A DNA stretch of 64,000 nucleotides from NCBI RefSeq assembly GCF_007751715.1, contig NZ_CP036292.1, positions 4,285,339 to 4,349,338 of the forward strand. Reading direction: 5' to 3'. Source of the stretch: Rosistilla oblonga. GTDB taxonomy: Bacteria > Planctomycetota > Planctomycetia > Pirellulales > Pirellulaceae. The translations under genes were made by a program, and so were the position numbers. How positions within the stretch are numbered: the first letter of the stretch is position 1; each line of letters starts with the position of its first letter. Below the pieces are notes generated by a model that had not been told where the DNA came from, searched no databases, and worked only from the letters and a program-made list of their open reading frames with translations. Shown one piece after another: positions 55,626-64,000 of this stretch.

Positions 55626-57485
55626 ATGATCCAGTTCCTTGCCACGTCGACGCGTGTTTCTGGAACGTCCGGTTTCCGCCGAACATTCCCACGTCGTTTG
55701 CTACACACAATGACGACACTCGTTGTTCCGACGCTTGCAGCCCTGTTCGCACAAACCGTTTTCATGTCGTCACTTCGGGCCCAGTCCAACGACCGACCCA
55801 ACGTGCTTGTCATCCTGACCGATGATCAGGGATGGGGCGATCTAAGCGTCAACGGCAACACCAACTTAAGCACTCCCAACATCGACAGCTTGGCCCGCGA
55901 TGGGGCCAGCTTCGACCGCTTCTACGTCTGCCCAGTCTGCTCGCCAACGCGAGCCGAATTTTTGACGGGGCGCTACCACGCGCGAAGCGGAGTCTACAGT
56001 ACGTCGGCCGGCGGCGAGCGGATGAATCTCGACGAGCGGACGATCGCGGAGACCTTCCGCGACGGAGGCTACGCGACCGGAGCGTTTGGGAAATGGCACA
56101 ACGGAATGCAGTATCCCTATCATCCCAACGGCCGCGGATTCGATGAGTATTACGGTTTTTGCAGCGGTCACTGGGGCGATTACTTCAGCCCGCCGTTGGA
56201 CCATAACGGACTGATCGTTCAAGGCGACGGGTTTTGCATCGACGACTTCACCAACAAAGCGATCGCGTTTATGGAGTCCAGCGTGAAGCAGAACAAACCG
56301 TTTTTCACCTACGTGCCGTTCAACACGCCGCACGCTCCGATGCAGGTTCCCCATCCGTATTGGGATCGCTTCAAAGACAAGCCGCTGGCGATGCGTCACC
56401 GCGATCCGCAAAAGGAGGACGTCGATTTCACACGTGCCGCGTTGGCGATGTGCGAAAACATCGACGACAACGTCGGCCGCATGTTGGCCAAGCTGGACCA
56501 GTGGCAGATCGCCGACAACACGATCGTAATCTACTTCTGCGATAACGGCCCCAACAGTTGGCGTTGGAACGAAGGGATGAAAGGACGCAAGGGAGCGACC
56601 GATGAAGGAGGCGTCCGATCACCGCTGTTTATCCGTTGGCCCAAAAGCATTCCGGCGGGGAAACAAGTTTCTCAAATCGCCGCGGCGATCGATCTGTTAC
56701 CGACGCTGGCCGAATTGACCGGGCAGAAGGTAGGCGGTTCGAAGCCGTTGGACGGACGTTCGCTCGCACCGCTGCTGACCAGCGACGACGCCGACTGGCC
56801 CGATCGCAAGATCGTTTCCCACTGGAAGAATAAGGTCAGCGTTCGCAATCAACGGTTCCGATTGGACAATCGCGGCGAGTTGTTCGAGATCGCAACCGAT
56901 CCGCAGCAACGCGTCAACGTCGCCGAGAAGTTCCCCGAGGTCATGGCGGAACTGGTCGCGGCGGCCGAATCCTATCAAACCAATGTCGCCGCCGGATACG
57001 ACGACGACCAGCGTCCCTTCCCAATCGGTCACGCCGATTATCGGTACACGCAAGTCCCCGCTCGCGATGCGAACTTCAACGGCGGGATCCAACGATCCAA
57101 TCGTTTTCCAAACTGTTCGTATCTGAAGAACTGGACACAAACCGATGAGGTCATCTCCTGGGATGCAACCGTTGGCGCCAGCGGCATCTACGAGGTGCAA
57201 CTGCATTACACCTGCCCAGCCGAAGATATCGGTTCGACGATCGAACTGTCGTTTGGCGAAAGCAAATTGACGTGCCAATTGACCGAAGCCCACGATCCAC
57301 CGCTGCGTGGATTCGAGAACGACCGCGTCAAACGCCCCGAATCCTACGTCAAAGATTTTAAAGTCGTCACGCTGGGGCGGATCGAATTGACCGAGGGTCC
57401 CGGCCAATTGCAATTGAAGGCGTTGGAGATCCCCGGCGATCAAGTGATGGATTTCCGGCTGTTGTTCTTCACAAAGATCGAATAA
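55626..57485 (+). CDS. Secreted formylglycine-type sulfatase
   Basis: A 619-residue type I sulfatase hydrolysing sulfate esters, probably of marine polysaccharides. The N-terminal metal motif is [12 protein letters not shown] (Asp66-Asp67). The FGly site is [12 protein letters not shown] (Cys105, C-x-P-x-R form). GKWHNG and the later [26 protein letters not shown] complete the active site. A C-terminal domain of about 150 residues looks beta-sheet carbohydrate-binding-like. It is exported (hydrophobic stretch about 30-48). ATG 55626 is chosen over TTG 55611 because AGAGGA precedes it. No sulfatase-modifying enzyme is nearby. Confidence 0.93.
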   Translation: MIQFLATSTRVSGTSGFRRTFPRRLLHTMTTLVVPTLAALFAQTVFMSSLRAQSNDRPNVLVILTDDQGWGDLSVNGNTNLSTPNIDSLARDGASFDRFYVCPVCSPTRAEFLTGRYHARSGVYSTSAGGERMNLDERTIAETFRDGGYATGAFGKWHNGMQYPYHPNGRGFDEYYGFCSGHWGDYFSPPLDHNGLIVQGDGFCIDDFTNKAIAFMESSVKQNKPFFTYVPFNTPHAPMQVPHPYWDRFKDKPLAMRHRDPQKEDVDFTRAALAMCENIDDNVGRMLAKLDQWQIADNTIVIYFCDNGPNSWRWNEGMKGRKGATDEGGVRSPLFIRWPKSIPAGKQVSQIAAAIDLLPTLAELTGQKVGGSKPLDGRSLAPLLTSDDADWPDRKIVSHWKNKVSVRNQRFRLDNRGELFEIATDPQQRVNVAEKFPEVMAELVAAAESYQTNVAAGYDDDQRPFPIGHADYRYTQVPARDANFNGGIQRSNRFPNCSYLKNWTQTDEVISWDATVGASGIYEVQLHYTCPAEDIGSTIELSFGESKLTCQLTEAHDPPLRGFENDRVKRPESYVKDFKVVTLGRIELTEGPGQLQLKALEIPGDQVMDFRLLFFTKIE

Positions 57486-57526
57486 GCGATCGCAGACGCT
57501 TCCTTCGATCGAGCCGACGTTGCAGG

Positions 57527-60500
57527 TTACTTTCGCGACCGTTCGGCGATCACTTTGAAGTACGCTTTGATTTGATCGCTGTATTGGCTAGCGAATTCGC
57601 CACGGCTGCCCGCCGTTGCGTTTTCGGCGTTCTTTTCACGCAACTTGCCCCAGTCGCTGCCGTTGCGTTCGGGAGCCCCCGCTGGCAATTTCCCGTCCGC
57701 CATCGCCTCCAATTCCGCTCCTTCACCAGCGTTCATCGAGTCCTCACCCGCCGGTGACGGTTGATCACTCTGCTGTTGGTTCTCAGATCTTCGCTTCGAC
57801 ATCGCAGCCGCCTGGTTCGCCGCCATCTGAGCGACGCTGGGCATCGAAGCGCTGGACGCCGACGCCGCTTGTCCCGACTCGCCCGATGGTTCGGACCGAT
57901 TTGAACTCGCTGCGATCGCTCGATCGAGATCGTCCAACATCTCAGCTAATCGTTCGCCTCGGGCGACTGAGGATTCATTGGCTCGTGGAGCCGTCGGAGA
58001 AGCTTGTCCCGCGGGCTTTCCGCCCGACGATGAAGCTTCCGCCGGCGAACCAGCACTTCCCGCCGGCGAGCTTGCCGCGGCGGGTTCTTCGCTCTGCATC
58101 CCCGTTGGTTTTGCATCGGCCTCTCCAGCCGGAGACTTTGATGCACTATCCTCTCCCGCGGGCGGAGTCCCCGCAGGCGATGGAGGCGTCGAAGCCGCTT
58201 CGCCAGTTGCAGCACCGGATTCCGAGTCACCGCTTTCGCTTGTCGCAGAAGGTGAGTTCGGCTCCGCCGATGCTTGCTCAGCCGCCGCGTTGGCAGCTTG
58301 TGATTGAGCTAACATATCGGCCACGTTTTCGGCTTGTTCGCCGATCGCGTCGCTCGCTTGTTGCACCGCTTCGGCAGCCTGAGCCGAAGGCGTTGGCGAT
58401 TCCCCCGCCGGCTTATCCTCTTGCTGCCGCGACTTTTCGGCCGCGGATCCAGCAGCTTTCTCGGCCGCCGCGATCTGCTCCTCAGCTACCTTGCCGACTT
58501 GCTTCGCGGCTTGGTCCAGCTGCGCCGCGGTCGCCGGTGATTGTTTCATCCGTTGTTCGTGCCGCGCTGCCCGGGCGAGATCTTCCGACGCAACGCGAAC
58601 ATCTTCGCCAAGGCTCTGCTGCTTTCGCTGTGTCGCTTCCAAAGCGTCGGCCGGCGCCGCCAGTTGTTGATCGGAAGTCGGCCGTTTTGCCGCGGCGTCC
58701 ATCTTGTCTGCCAATTGCTCCAGCATCGATCCCGCCTTCTCCGCGACCCGCTGCGTCATCTGAGCGGCGGGATTTTCGGCGTCGAATTTCCCCAGATCCA
58801 ACTTCTCCATCTGCTGCCGCTTCTCACTCGCTGCCTGCTTGCGTTGCTTGGCATCTTCGTTCAACTGCTTTTCCGCTTCAGCAACCGCTTGCGCCTGTTC
58901 GGCTCGCTGTTGTGTGTTTGCTGCATTTTCCTGATGCCACTCGTTGTCGGGATACTTTTTCGCCTCCTGCTGCGCTTTGTCAGCTTCGCGTTGCCGAGTG
59001 CGTAGAGTGTTTTCCGCGTTGCGGATCCGCTGCTCGGTTTGCTTCTGGTAGTTGTTAGCGTGCTGCTCTTCGCGACGGAACTCTTGGATCATCTGGTTTC
59101 TCAGATTCTTCGCGTCGTTTTCGGCGTCGCGTTTCATTCGATCCTTTTGATTCTGATCGGCGACCTCTTCTTTCGCAGCCTGCTTCGAATCCGTGGCCGC
59201 TTGTTGAACCGCCTCGGCCGCGCGTTGCAGCTTCTGATTCACATCGTCGACAGTATCCTGCATGTCGTTCAGCAGATCGTTATCGGTAACGCTCCGCGCC
59301 GCATCGGCGGCAGCTTTCAGTTGCTCTCGCGCATCGGTCAACTTCTTCGCAGTTATCGGTTGGTCCCCCTTTTTCGCATGGTTGCCCGCGATCGAAAGCA
59401 TTCGGTCGGCAACCGCGGACGCTTCGCGAGCTACCTGTTGCAGATCCTGCTGCAGCTTCCGTTTCTCGCTGAGGACCTTGGGATCGGATTGCTCCAACGA
59501 ACGCCGGGCTTGATCCTCTTGTTCTTTCGCATAGTCCAACGCCTGCAGGGCTTGGGCCGTTGCTTCGGCAGCGATATCCGAAAGAGCCGCTTGCATCTCG
59601 GGGCTCTTCTGCAGTTCCCGCTCCAACTGTTCCAACAAACGCTGCTGTTCCGACTGCGCTTGCTCAGCGATGTTATTCAGCCTCTCTAGCCGCGCGTATT
59701 CCTTCTCCAGCTCGCGAGCGTTCGGCAACTCCATCTCCGCCTGGCGAAGTGCTTCGCGACTCTCCGCGACATCCTCTCCCGCATCCAGCTTCTCAAAATG
59801 CTCCGCCACCTGCTCCAAGGCGTCGGCTAGTTGTTCCTGCTGGTCGGCAGCCTTCTGCAGCGCATCGGCCTGTTGCTGCGCGGATTTCGCCTCAGCCGCA
59901 GCTTGCAGTTCTTCAGCACTCGTTTCCGCCGGCTGTTGGATCATCCCGATGCTATCGTCGGCATCGCGTGCCCGCTGACGTCCCTCGTCTTCCATCAGAT
60001 CTTGGTTGCTGGCATCCTCGGCGAGCGCCGCCAGCAGCTCCTGAAGCTCCTCGCTCAGACTCTGTTGCTGTTCCTGCAAAGCTGCCAACTTTTCCTGCCG
60101 CGCCAACTCAGCCGCATCCGCTTCGGGATCCTGCTCCGATTCCGCCGCATCCGCATTCTCCGGCGTCTTGTTCTCCTCCTTGGCCTTCGCTTCCTCCGCC
60201 TTCGCCTCCTCAGCCAACGCCTTCGTCTGCTCTTCCAACTGCCGCGTCTTCTCCGCCAAATCATCGGCCAGTTGAGGAATGTTCGGAATCAGAGCGGCGA
60301 TCCGCTTCCGAGCGTCCGCCATAATCGGAGCGATCTCGGTGAGCCGTTCTTGGAAACGCGTCGCCAAGACTTCCACTCCAGCCGCCGCCGAGACCGATTC
60401 GCGTCGCCAACGACGCATCGTGATCCGTTCGCCCGCCTTGTTCAACGGATCGCCCCAACGCAGTTCGTTGATGTGATTGACGGTCTCGCGAGGATAGTCC

Positions 60501-63388
60501 GCCGATTTGGCGATCGCCGCAGCAACCTCGACCTCTTTGACGATTCCGTCCCATAAGCGTGGCCCTTCGATCCGCGAGACAAATGCTTGCGAATCCCATC
60601 GCTCTTGAGCCAACAACTTGCCAGCCAGCGGTTGCAACGCGGCAAGTTGATGCCCAACCTCTAATTGTCGCAACGCATCGCGGATCGTTCGCATGTCGTC
60701 GAGCGTCTGCCGCGCCGCGTCATCAGTGGGATCTCCATCCAATTGAGCGACGACGTGGTCGATCGCTCGTTGGGTAAGGCTGAGATCGGCCTGCATGATC
60801 GGCAGCGGATCGGGCCGAGTTTCCTGAGCGGTTCGACGATCGGCGATCTGATCGCGCAGCGAACGCACCCGCCAATCAAAAGCCTCCCGCGCACGATCGA
60901 CCACTTCTCGTGTTTGAGCGAGTTCGGCGGAGTCTTTGGCGGCCAACATCTTCCGCCGCGCGTCGACGAGTTCACCCGCATGCCGCGCGGCAAGATCGAC
61001 AGGGTCGGCGAGAACTCCCGCCCGTCGCACGAGTTCCAATCTCGCCCTGCCCAGTTGTTCGGGAAGGCTTCCATCGGCCATCGATTGATTCAGTCGAGCG
61101 TGCAGCTCTTTTGAAAACTGTTCGCTCGCGCGGCGCAGCGGCTGGATATCGTCGGCGTTGTCGAGCCCCAACTGCAATTTCTCACGATGCCGTGCAACCA
61201 ATTCCTGCAGGCTGACATAGGTTCGCTCCGACCGCGAACGAATCCGCGCCGCATGTTCTTCCATCAAGTCTTCCAACGCGTGGACGTAATTGATCGCTAC
61301 CTGTTGATGACGTCGCAACCGCGCTTCGGATATTTGCGACCCGGCATCGGCCACCAATTTTTGCTGTTGGTAGATCGCGTCGAGATCGATCGCGATCCCG
61401 CCCATCAAATCGTGCGATACGATCGTGCTGAAACGGTCTTGCAGCCAACGGGCCGTTTCACCCGCCAGCTTGAAGCGGTGGTGATAGTGTTTGTAGCGAT
61501 CCTCTTTCAGCTTGCCATCGGGCTCCAGTTCGCCCAACGCCGCGTCGAACGACTTCAACTCGCCCGCCAGCTCCCGTTGCATCTCGGAGAGCATCCGCAG
61601 AGTCACTTCCAAATCGTAAGCGTCCATTCCCGCGGGAATCTTCGGCATCAGCGTCCGGACGACGGTTGCCGCATCACCCGACTGCTGCTCGACTTTGTCA
61701 GCGATATCAATCAACGCGACACGATCCGCATCGGTCAACCGGCGCGTCGCTTGGTTGCGTTTGAAGATCTCGTCGGCGCTATCGGAACTGGCGGTCAGGT
61801 CGCGGGCGAGTTGATCCAGCCGATCGAAAACGAAGGCTTTGACCGTCAGAGCGTCGTGCCGGTTGGGATCGAAGTCGTCCGATGTGATCACGATTTTCAG
61901 CGGTACCGATTCACCACGCTGTCCCTTGCGGTCGATCGCCACCAACATCGTCGATACGGTGTCGCCGCTCTTGACGTTCAGCGACAACAGATCCATCTCC
62001 CAGTTCTTCCGAACCACCGCGGCAGGCGAGATCTGTAGCGGCGTCGCGGTCCATCGCCCGCCATTGATCGAGACCATTTGTCGCAGCGTATCCAGCGGCA
62101 GATCGTCTTCGGCCAGCGCCATCAACGGAACGATATCGTTGGCGGGACGCAGCAGCGTCGTTTCCTGTTGCTGCAAAAAACCGACTCTCGGAATCATGTC
62201 CGGTTCGGGGCGAATCTCATATTTGGGACTGAAGGTGTTCTCGAATCCGGTCTCCTCCGATTCCAGAAGGACCTTAAACACGCCGGCTTGGCGAATCGGA
62301 ATCGTCGCCGCGAGCAGGCCGTCTTCGCGAGCGACCGCATCGATCGTCCAAAGCTTATCGGTCCCCATCGTCTCGATCAAAATCTGAGCATGCGAGATCG
62401 GTTGGTCGGTCCCCAGCAACAGATCGACTTGCGTCCCCTCCAACGCGATCAGATCGCCATGCGTCTCGGTGATCGTTTCATCAGCCAACTGGGTGTAGTC
62501 GGGATAGTGGTACGTTTTTTGGAATCCTTCGACTCGCGGACGCGGCCGCGACTGCAGCGTGTAGTGCCGCGTGATCGCATCGCCGGCGAGGATTCGATAG
62601 TCGACCTGTGGATCGCGGACGGTGATGTTCGCCGCAAACCGCCGTTCGCCTTGCGCTCGCATCGTTTGTCGGGTCAGCCCCGCCGATTCGCCGTACGATT
62701 CCAACGTCACCTCGTTCGTTTCCGGCCCCGAAATCTCGACGACGATTCCGATCGTCTCGCCACGAGGCACGATCTGCGACGCGGGACTCGGTTGCAGCAC
62801 GCGGACCTTGGTGCTCGAGACACGATCGAGATTTGCTCCGGGTACCATCGCCCGAGTGATCAATTGCCGGAACGACAACCCCGGCAGCGATAACACAATC
62901 CCGAACAGACACGTTAGCGCGATCGCGCCGACCAACCAACGCCCGATCAAACGGATCGGCAACAGACTGCGGACGTCGACACGGCCGATGTTGCTGGCAA
63001 CTTTATCTTGCAATAGCTGACGGAACTGGCTCGAGCCGTTTGTCGCGGCGTTCTCTTGCGAAAGCTCGACCGCCGACAACAGGTTCTCCCGCAACTCAGG
63101 CTCTGCAACTTCGAAACTAGCGGCCAACGATTGCGGATCTTGGGGAGTGAACCAACGCCGCAGCGAAGTCCACCAAACGGCAAGGGCAGCGATCGCATAC
63201 GCGGCCAGACTCAAGGACCAGCGTGTTTTGTTGGAAAGGATCCACAACCAATCGACAAACGCGACAAGCGACATCAGCACCAACAGGCTGACGACGCCGA
63301 CGCACAATGCGCGTACGATCAGCAAGCGTTTCTGTCGGCTTCCGAATTCCGATAGCTTCGCAGCGGTTTCTGGGCTCAGATTCGACAT
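57527..63388 (-). CDS. Very large membrane-anchored coiled-coil protein (DUF4175-like)
   Basis: A 1953-residue protein. Three N-terminal membrane helices (about 22-48, 55-76, 150-172) precede a long extracytoplasmic region with beta-domain features (about 180-480). Helical and heptad-rich segments follow (about 620-930). A dense Glu/Ala/Gln/Lys coiled coil spans about 1040-1600 and a low-complexity Ser/Ala/Pro/Glu tail about 1620-1930. It resembles DUF4175-type proteins found next to VWA/BatA genes in planctomycetes, and the upstream gene here fits that. ATG 63388 has GGGAG 7 bases upstream; a TTG six bases earlier is less likely. Probably an envelope structural protein; function unknown. Confidence 0.82.
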   Translation of the reverse strand: MSNLSPETAAKLSEFGSRQKRLLIVRALCVGVVSLLVLMSLVAFVDWLWILSNKTRWSLSLAAYAIAALAVWWTSLRRWFTPQDPQSLAASFEVAEPELRENLLSAVELSQENAATNGSSQFRQLLQDKVASNIGRVDVRSLLPIRLIGRWLVGAIALTCLFGIVLSLPGLSFRQLITRAMVPGANLDRVSSTKVRVLQPSPASQIVPRGETIGIVVEISGPETNEVTLESYGESAGLTRQTMRAQGERRFAANITVRDPQVDYRILAGDAITRHYTLQSRPRPRVEGFQKTYHYPDYTQLADETITETHGDLIALEGTQVDLLLGTDQPISHAQILIETMGTDKLWTIDAVAREDGLLAATIPIRQAGVFKVLLESEETGFENTFSPKYEIRPEPDMIPRVGFLQQQETTLLRPANDIVPLMALAEDDLPLDTLRQMVSINGGRWTATPLQISPAAVVRKNWEMDLLSLNVKSGDTVSTMLVAIDRKGQRGESVPLKIVITSDDFDPNRHDALTVKAFVFDRLDQLARDLTASSDSADEIFKRNQATRRLTDADRVALIDIADKVEQQSGDAATVVRTLMPKIPAGMDAYDLEVTLRMLSEMQRELAGELKSFDAALGELEPDGKLKEDRYKHYHHRFKLAGETARWLQDRFSTIVSHDLMGGIAIDLDAIYQQQKLVADAGSQISEARLRRHQQVAINYVHALEDLMEEHAARIRSRSERTYVSLQELVARHREKLQLGLDNADDIQPLRRASEQFSKELHARLNQSMADGSLPEQLGRARLELVRRAGVLADPVDLAARHAGELVDARRKMLAAKDSAELAQTREVVDRAREAFDWRVRSLRDQIADRRTAQETRPDPLPIMQADLSLTQRAIDHVVAQLDGDPTDDAARQTLDDMRTIRDALRQLEVGHQLAALQPLAGKLLAQERWDSQAFVSRIEGPRLWDGIVKEVEVAAAIAKSADYPRETVNHINELRWGDPLNKAGERITMRRWRRESVSAAAGVEVLATRFQERLTEIAPIMADARKRIAALIPNIPQLADDLAEKTRQLEEQTKALAEEAKAEEAKAKEENKTPENADAAESEQDPEADAAELARQEKLAALQEQQQSLSEELQELLAALAEDASNQDLMEDEGRQRARDADDSIGMIQQPAETSAEELQAAAEAKSAQQQADALQKAADQQEQLADALEQVAEHFEKLDAGEDVAESREALRQAEMELPNARELEKEYARLERLNNIAEQAQSEQQRLLEQLERELQKSPEMQAALSDIAAEATAQALQALDYAKEQEDQARRSLEQSDPKVLSEKRKLQQDLQQVAREASAVADRMLSIAGNHAKKGDQPITAKKLTDAREQLKAAADAARSVTDNDLLNDMQDTVDDVNQKLQRAAEAVQQAATDSKQAAKEEVADQNQKDRMKRDAENDAKNLRNQMIQEFRREEQHANNYQKQTEQRIRNAENTLRTRQREADKAQQEAKKYPDNEWHQENAANTQQRAEQAQAVAEAEKQLNEDAKQRKQAASEKRQQMEKLDLGKFDAENPAAQMTQRVAEKAGSMLEQLADKMDAAAKRPTSDQQLAAPADALEATQRKQQSLGEDVRVASEDLARAARHEQRMKQSPATAAQLDQAAKQVGKVAEEQIAAAEKAAGSAAEKSRQQEDKPAGESPTPSAQAAEAVQQASDAIGEQAENVADMLAQSQAANAAAEQASAEPNSPSATSESGDSESGAATGEAASTPPSPAGTPPAGEDSASKSPAGEADAKPTGMQSEEPAAASSPAGSAGSPAEASSSGGKPAGQASPTAPRANESSVARGERLAEMLDDLDRAIAASSNRSEPSGESGQAASASSASMPSVAQMAANQAAAMSKRRSENQQQSDQPSPAGEDSMNAGEGAELEAMADGKLPAGAPERNGSDWGKLREKNAENATAGSRGEFASQYSDQIKAYFKVIAERSRK

Positions 63389-63413
63389 CGCCAAACTCCC
63401 TCGGATTCTTTCA

Positions 63414-64000
63414 CTACAACAGCCCGTTGCGTTTGCGCAACCACCATTCGACGCTCAACAGTCCAACAATGCACAGGAACCACGGCCAGCTTTGCCACAA
63501 CAACGTCTCCGACTGGACCACGCGTCCGGAACTGAGCGGCCGCAGCAGATCGACGATCTCGCCCAGCCGCTCCTCCTGCAAATATTCCCCACCGCCAGCC
63601 GAAGCCATCTCGATCAGAAGGGCTTCGTTGCACGCGATCTGTTCGAGTTCTTTGTTTTGAGGTGGAGCGACAACAAATTGAGTCTTCGCCTGGAACGCAG
63701 CCTCGTTGAACCCGCTCGCTCGAATCGTGACTTCGTATTCGCCCGGATCCAACGCCGCCGTCTCGCCGCGGTAATCGCCAGGCAGATTCTCCGCGGGTTG
63801 CAAATTGATCGTCGAAACGATCCGCCCGTCACGCCAGATCAACGCGTCGACGGTGGCATCGGCAACGAGATTCCCATCGGGGCCGCGCAGTTTCGCTCGC
63901 AGCGACGCGGAATCGCCCGCCTTGTATCGCAGCGGACCGCTATCCAGTGCCAGAAATTGGTCGCTGACAGCAAACGGTCGCGGCATCACCCAGCGGGCGA
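63414..64000 (-). CDS. C-terminal part of a BatA/VWA-type membrane protein (5' end outside window)
   Basis: The frame is open through the right edge; 195 residues are visible. It has an Ig-like/beta domain (YKAGDSASLRAKLRGPDGNLV, DPGEYEVTIRASGF), the phrase EMASAGGGEYLQEERLGEIVDLL typical of the end of BatA/glutamine-amidotransferase-like planctomycete proteins, and a C-terminal membrane helix (WPWFLCIVGLLSVEWWLRKR). It lies 25 bases upstream of the giant coiled-coil gene in the same direction, so the two form an operon, probably with MoxR/DUF58-type genes beyond the window. Confidence 0.78.
   Translation of the reverse strand, partial: ARWVMPRPFAVSDQFLALDSGPLRYKAGDSASLRAKLRGPDGNLVADATVDALIWRDGRIVSTINLQPAENLPGDYRGETAALDPGEYEVTIRASGFNEAAFQAKTQFVVAPPQNKELEQIACNEALLIEMASAGGGEYLQEERLGEIVDLLRPLSSGRVVQSETLLWQSWPWFLCIVGLLSVEWWLRKRNGLL

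Noticed and set aside
55307-55813. 168-codon minus-strand frame upstream of the sulfatase
   Set aside because: It runs into the sulfatase coding region and shows no domain or start signal.
57616-59058. 480-codon plus-strand frame opposite the coiled-coil protein
   Set aside because: Product is Pro/Arg/Ser-rich low complexity created by antisense reading of Ala/Glu/Gln codons.

Overview
The window looks like chromosomal DNA of a planctomycete, most likely from the Pirellulaceae (Rhodopirellula/Rosistilla-like); that placement is inference. The basis is the gene content: a YTV-repeat surface protein, a DUF1559 pseudopilin-like protein, a PSCyt1/DUF1549/DUF1553 plus DUF1501 gene pair, a formylglycine sulfatase, a membrane-anchored degenerate protein kinase with a Pro/Ala linker, and a very large coiled-coil membrane protein. 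Genes lie on both strands in short operons. No rRNA, tRNA or CRISPR array was seen.

Layout. 0-8.7 kb: 3' end of a gene with an RNA polymerase alpha-CTD-like domain, the YTV protein, a divergent PfkB kinase/aldolase pair, mutY, and a pseudokinase. 8.9-16.2 kb: glgA, a DinG/XPD-type helicase, a secreted low-complexity protein and a Tat-exported Gfo/Idh/MocA oxidoreductase. 16.2-16.7 kb: palindromic repeats. 16.7-25.1 kb: a secreted unknown, an rtcA-rtcB RNA-repair pair, an orphan acyltransferase/dehydratase/phosphopantetheinyl-transferase-like protein and a gluconolactonase. 25.2-27.0 kb: a dense REP-like palindrome array surrounding one Y1 (IS200-type, REP-associated) transposase. 27.0-36.5 kb: a propeller-cytochrome, lipoprotein, DUF1559, DUF1501, DUF1549/1553 and a GntR regulator. 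36.6-41.5 kb: a divergent four-gene operon (enolase-superfamily dehydratase, ceramidase-like, DapA-like, MFS transporter) that looks like sugar-acid uptake and breakdown, with two palindromic operators next to the regulator.

41.5-64 kb: a GIY-YIG protein, pyrF, rlmH and csrA; then a three-gene DUF692/DUF2063 RiPP cluster with a cysteine-repeat, Tat-signal precursor; a two-gene membrane cassette (DUF3592/WD40-like plus unknown); a remnant of an ATP synthase gamma subunit gene; catalase; an SLC13 transporter; a sulfatase; and two genes of what is probably a VWA/BatA-type operon running off the right edge.

The strongest leads are the RiPP cluster at 44390-46829, which probably makes a copper- or metal-binding modified peptide, and the REP/transposase island at 25271-26996, where a 46-bp composite hairpin unit recurs about ten times in both orientations.
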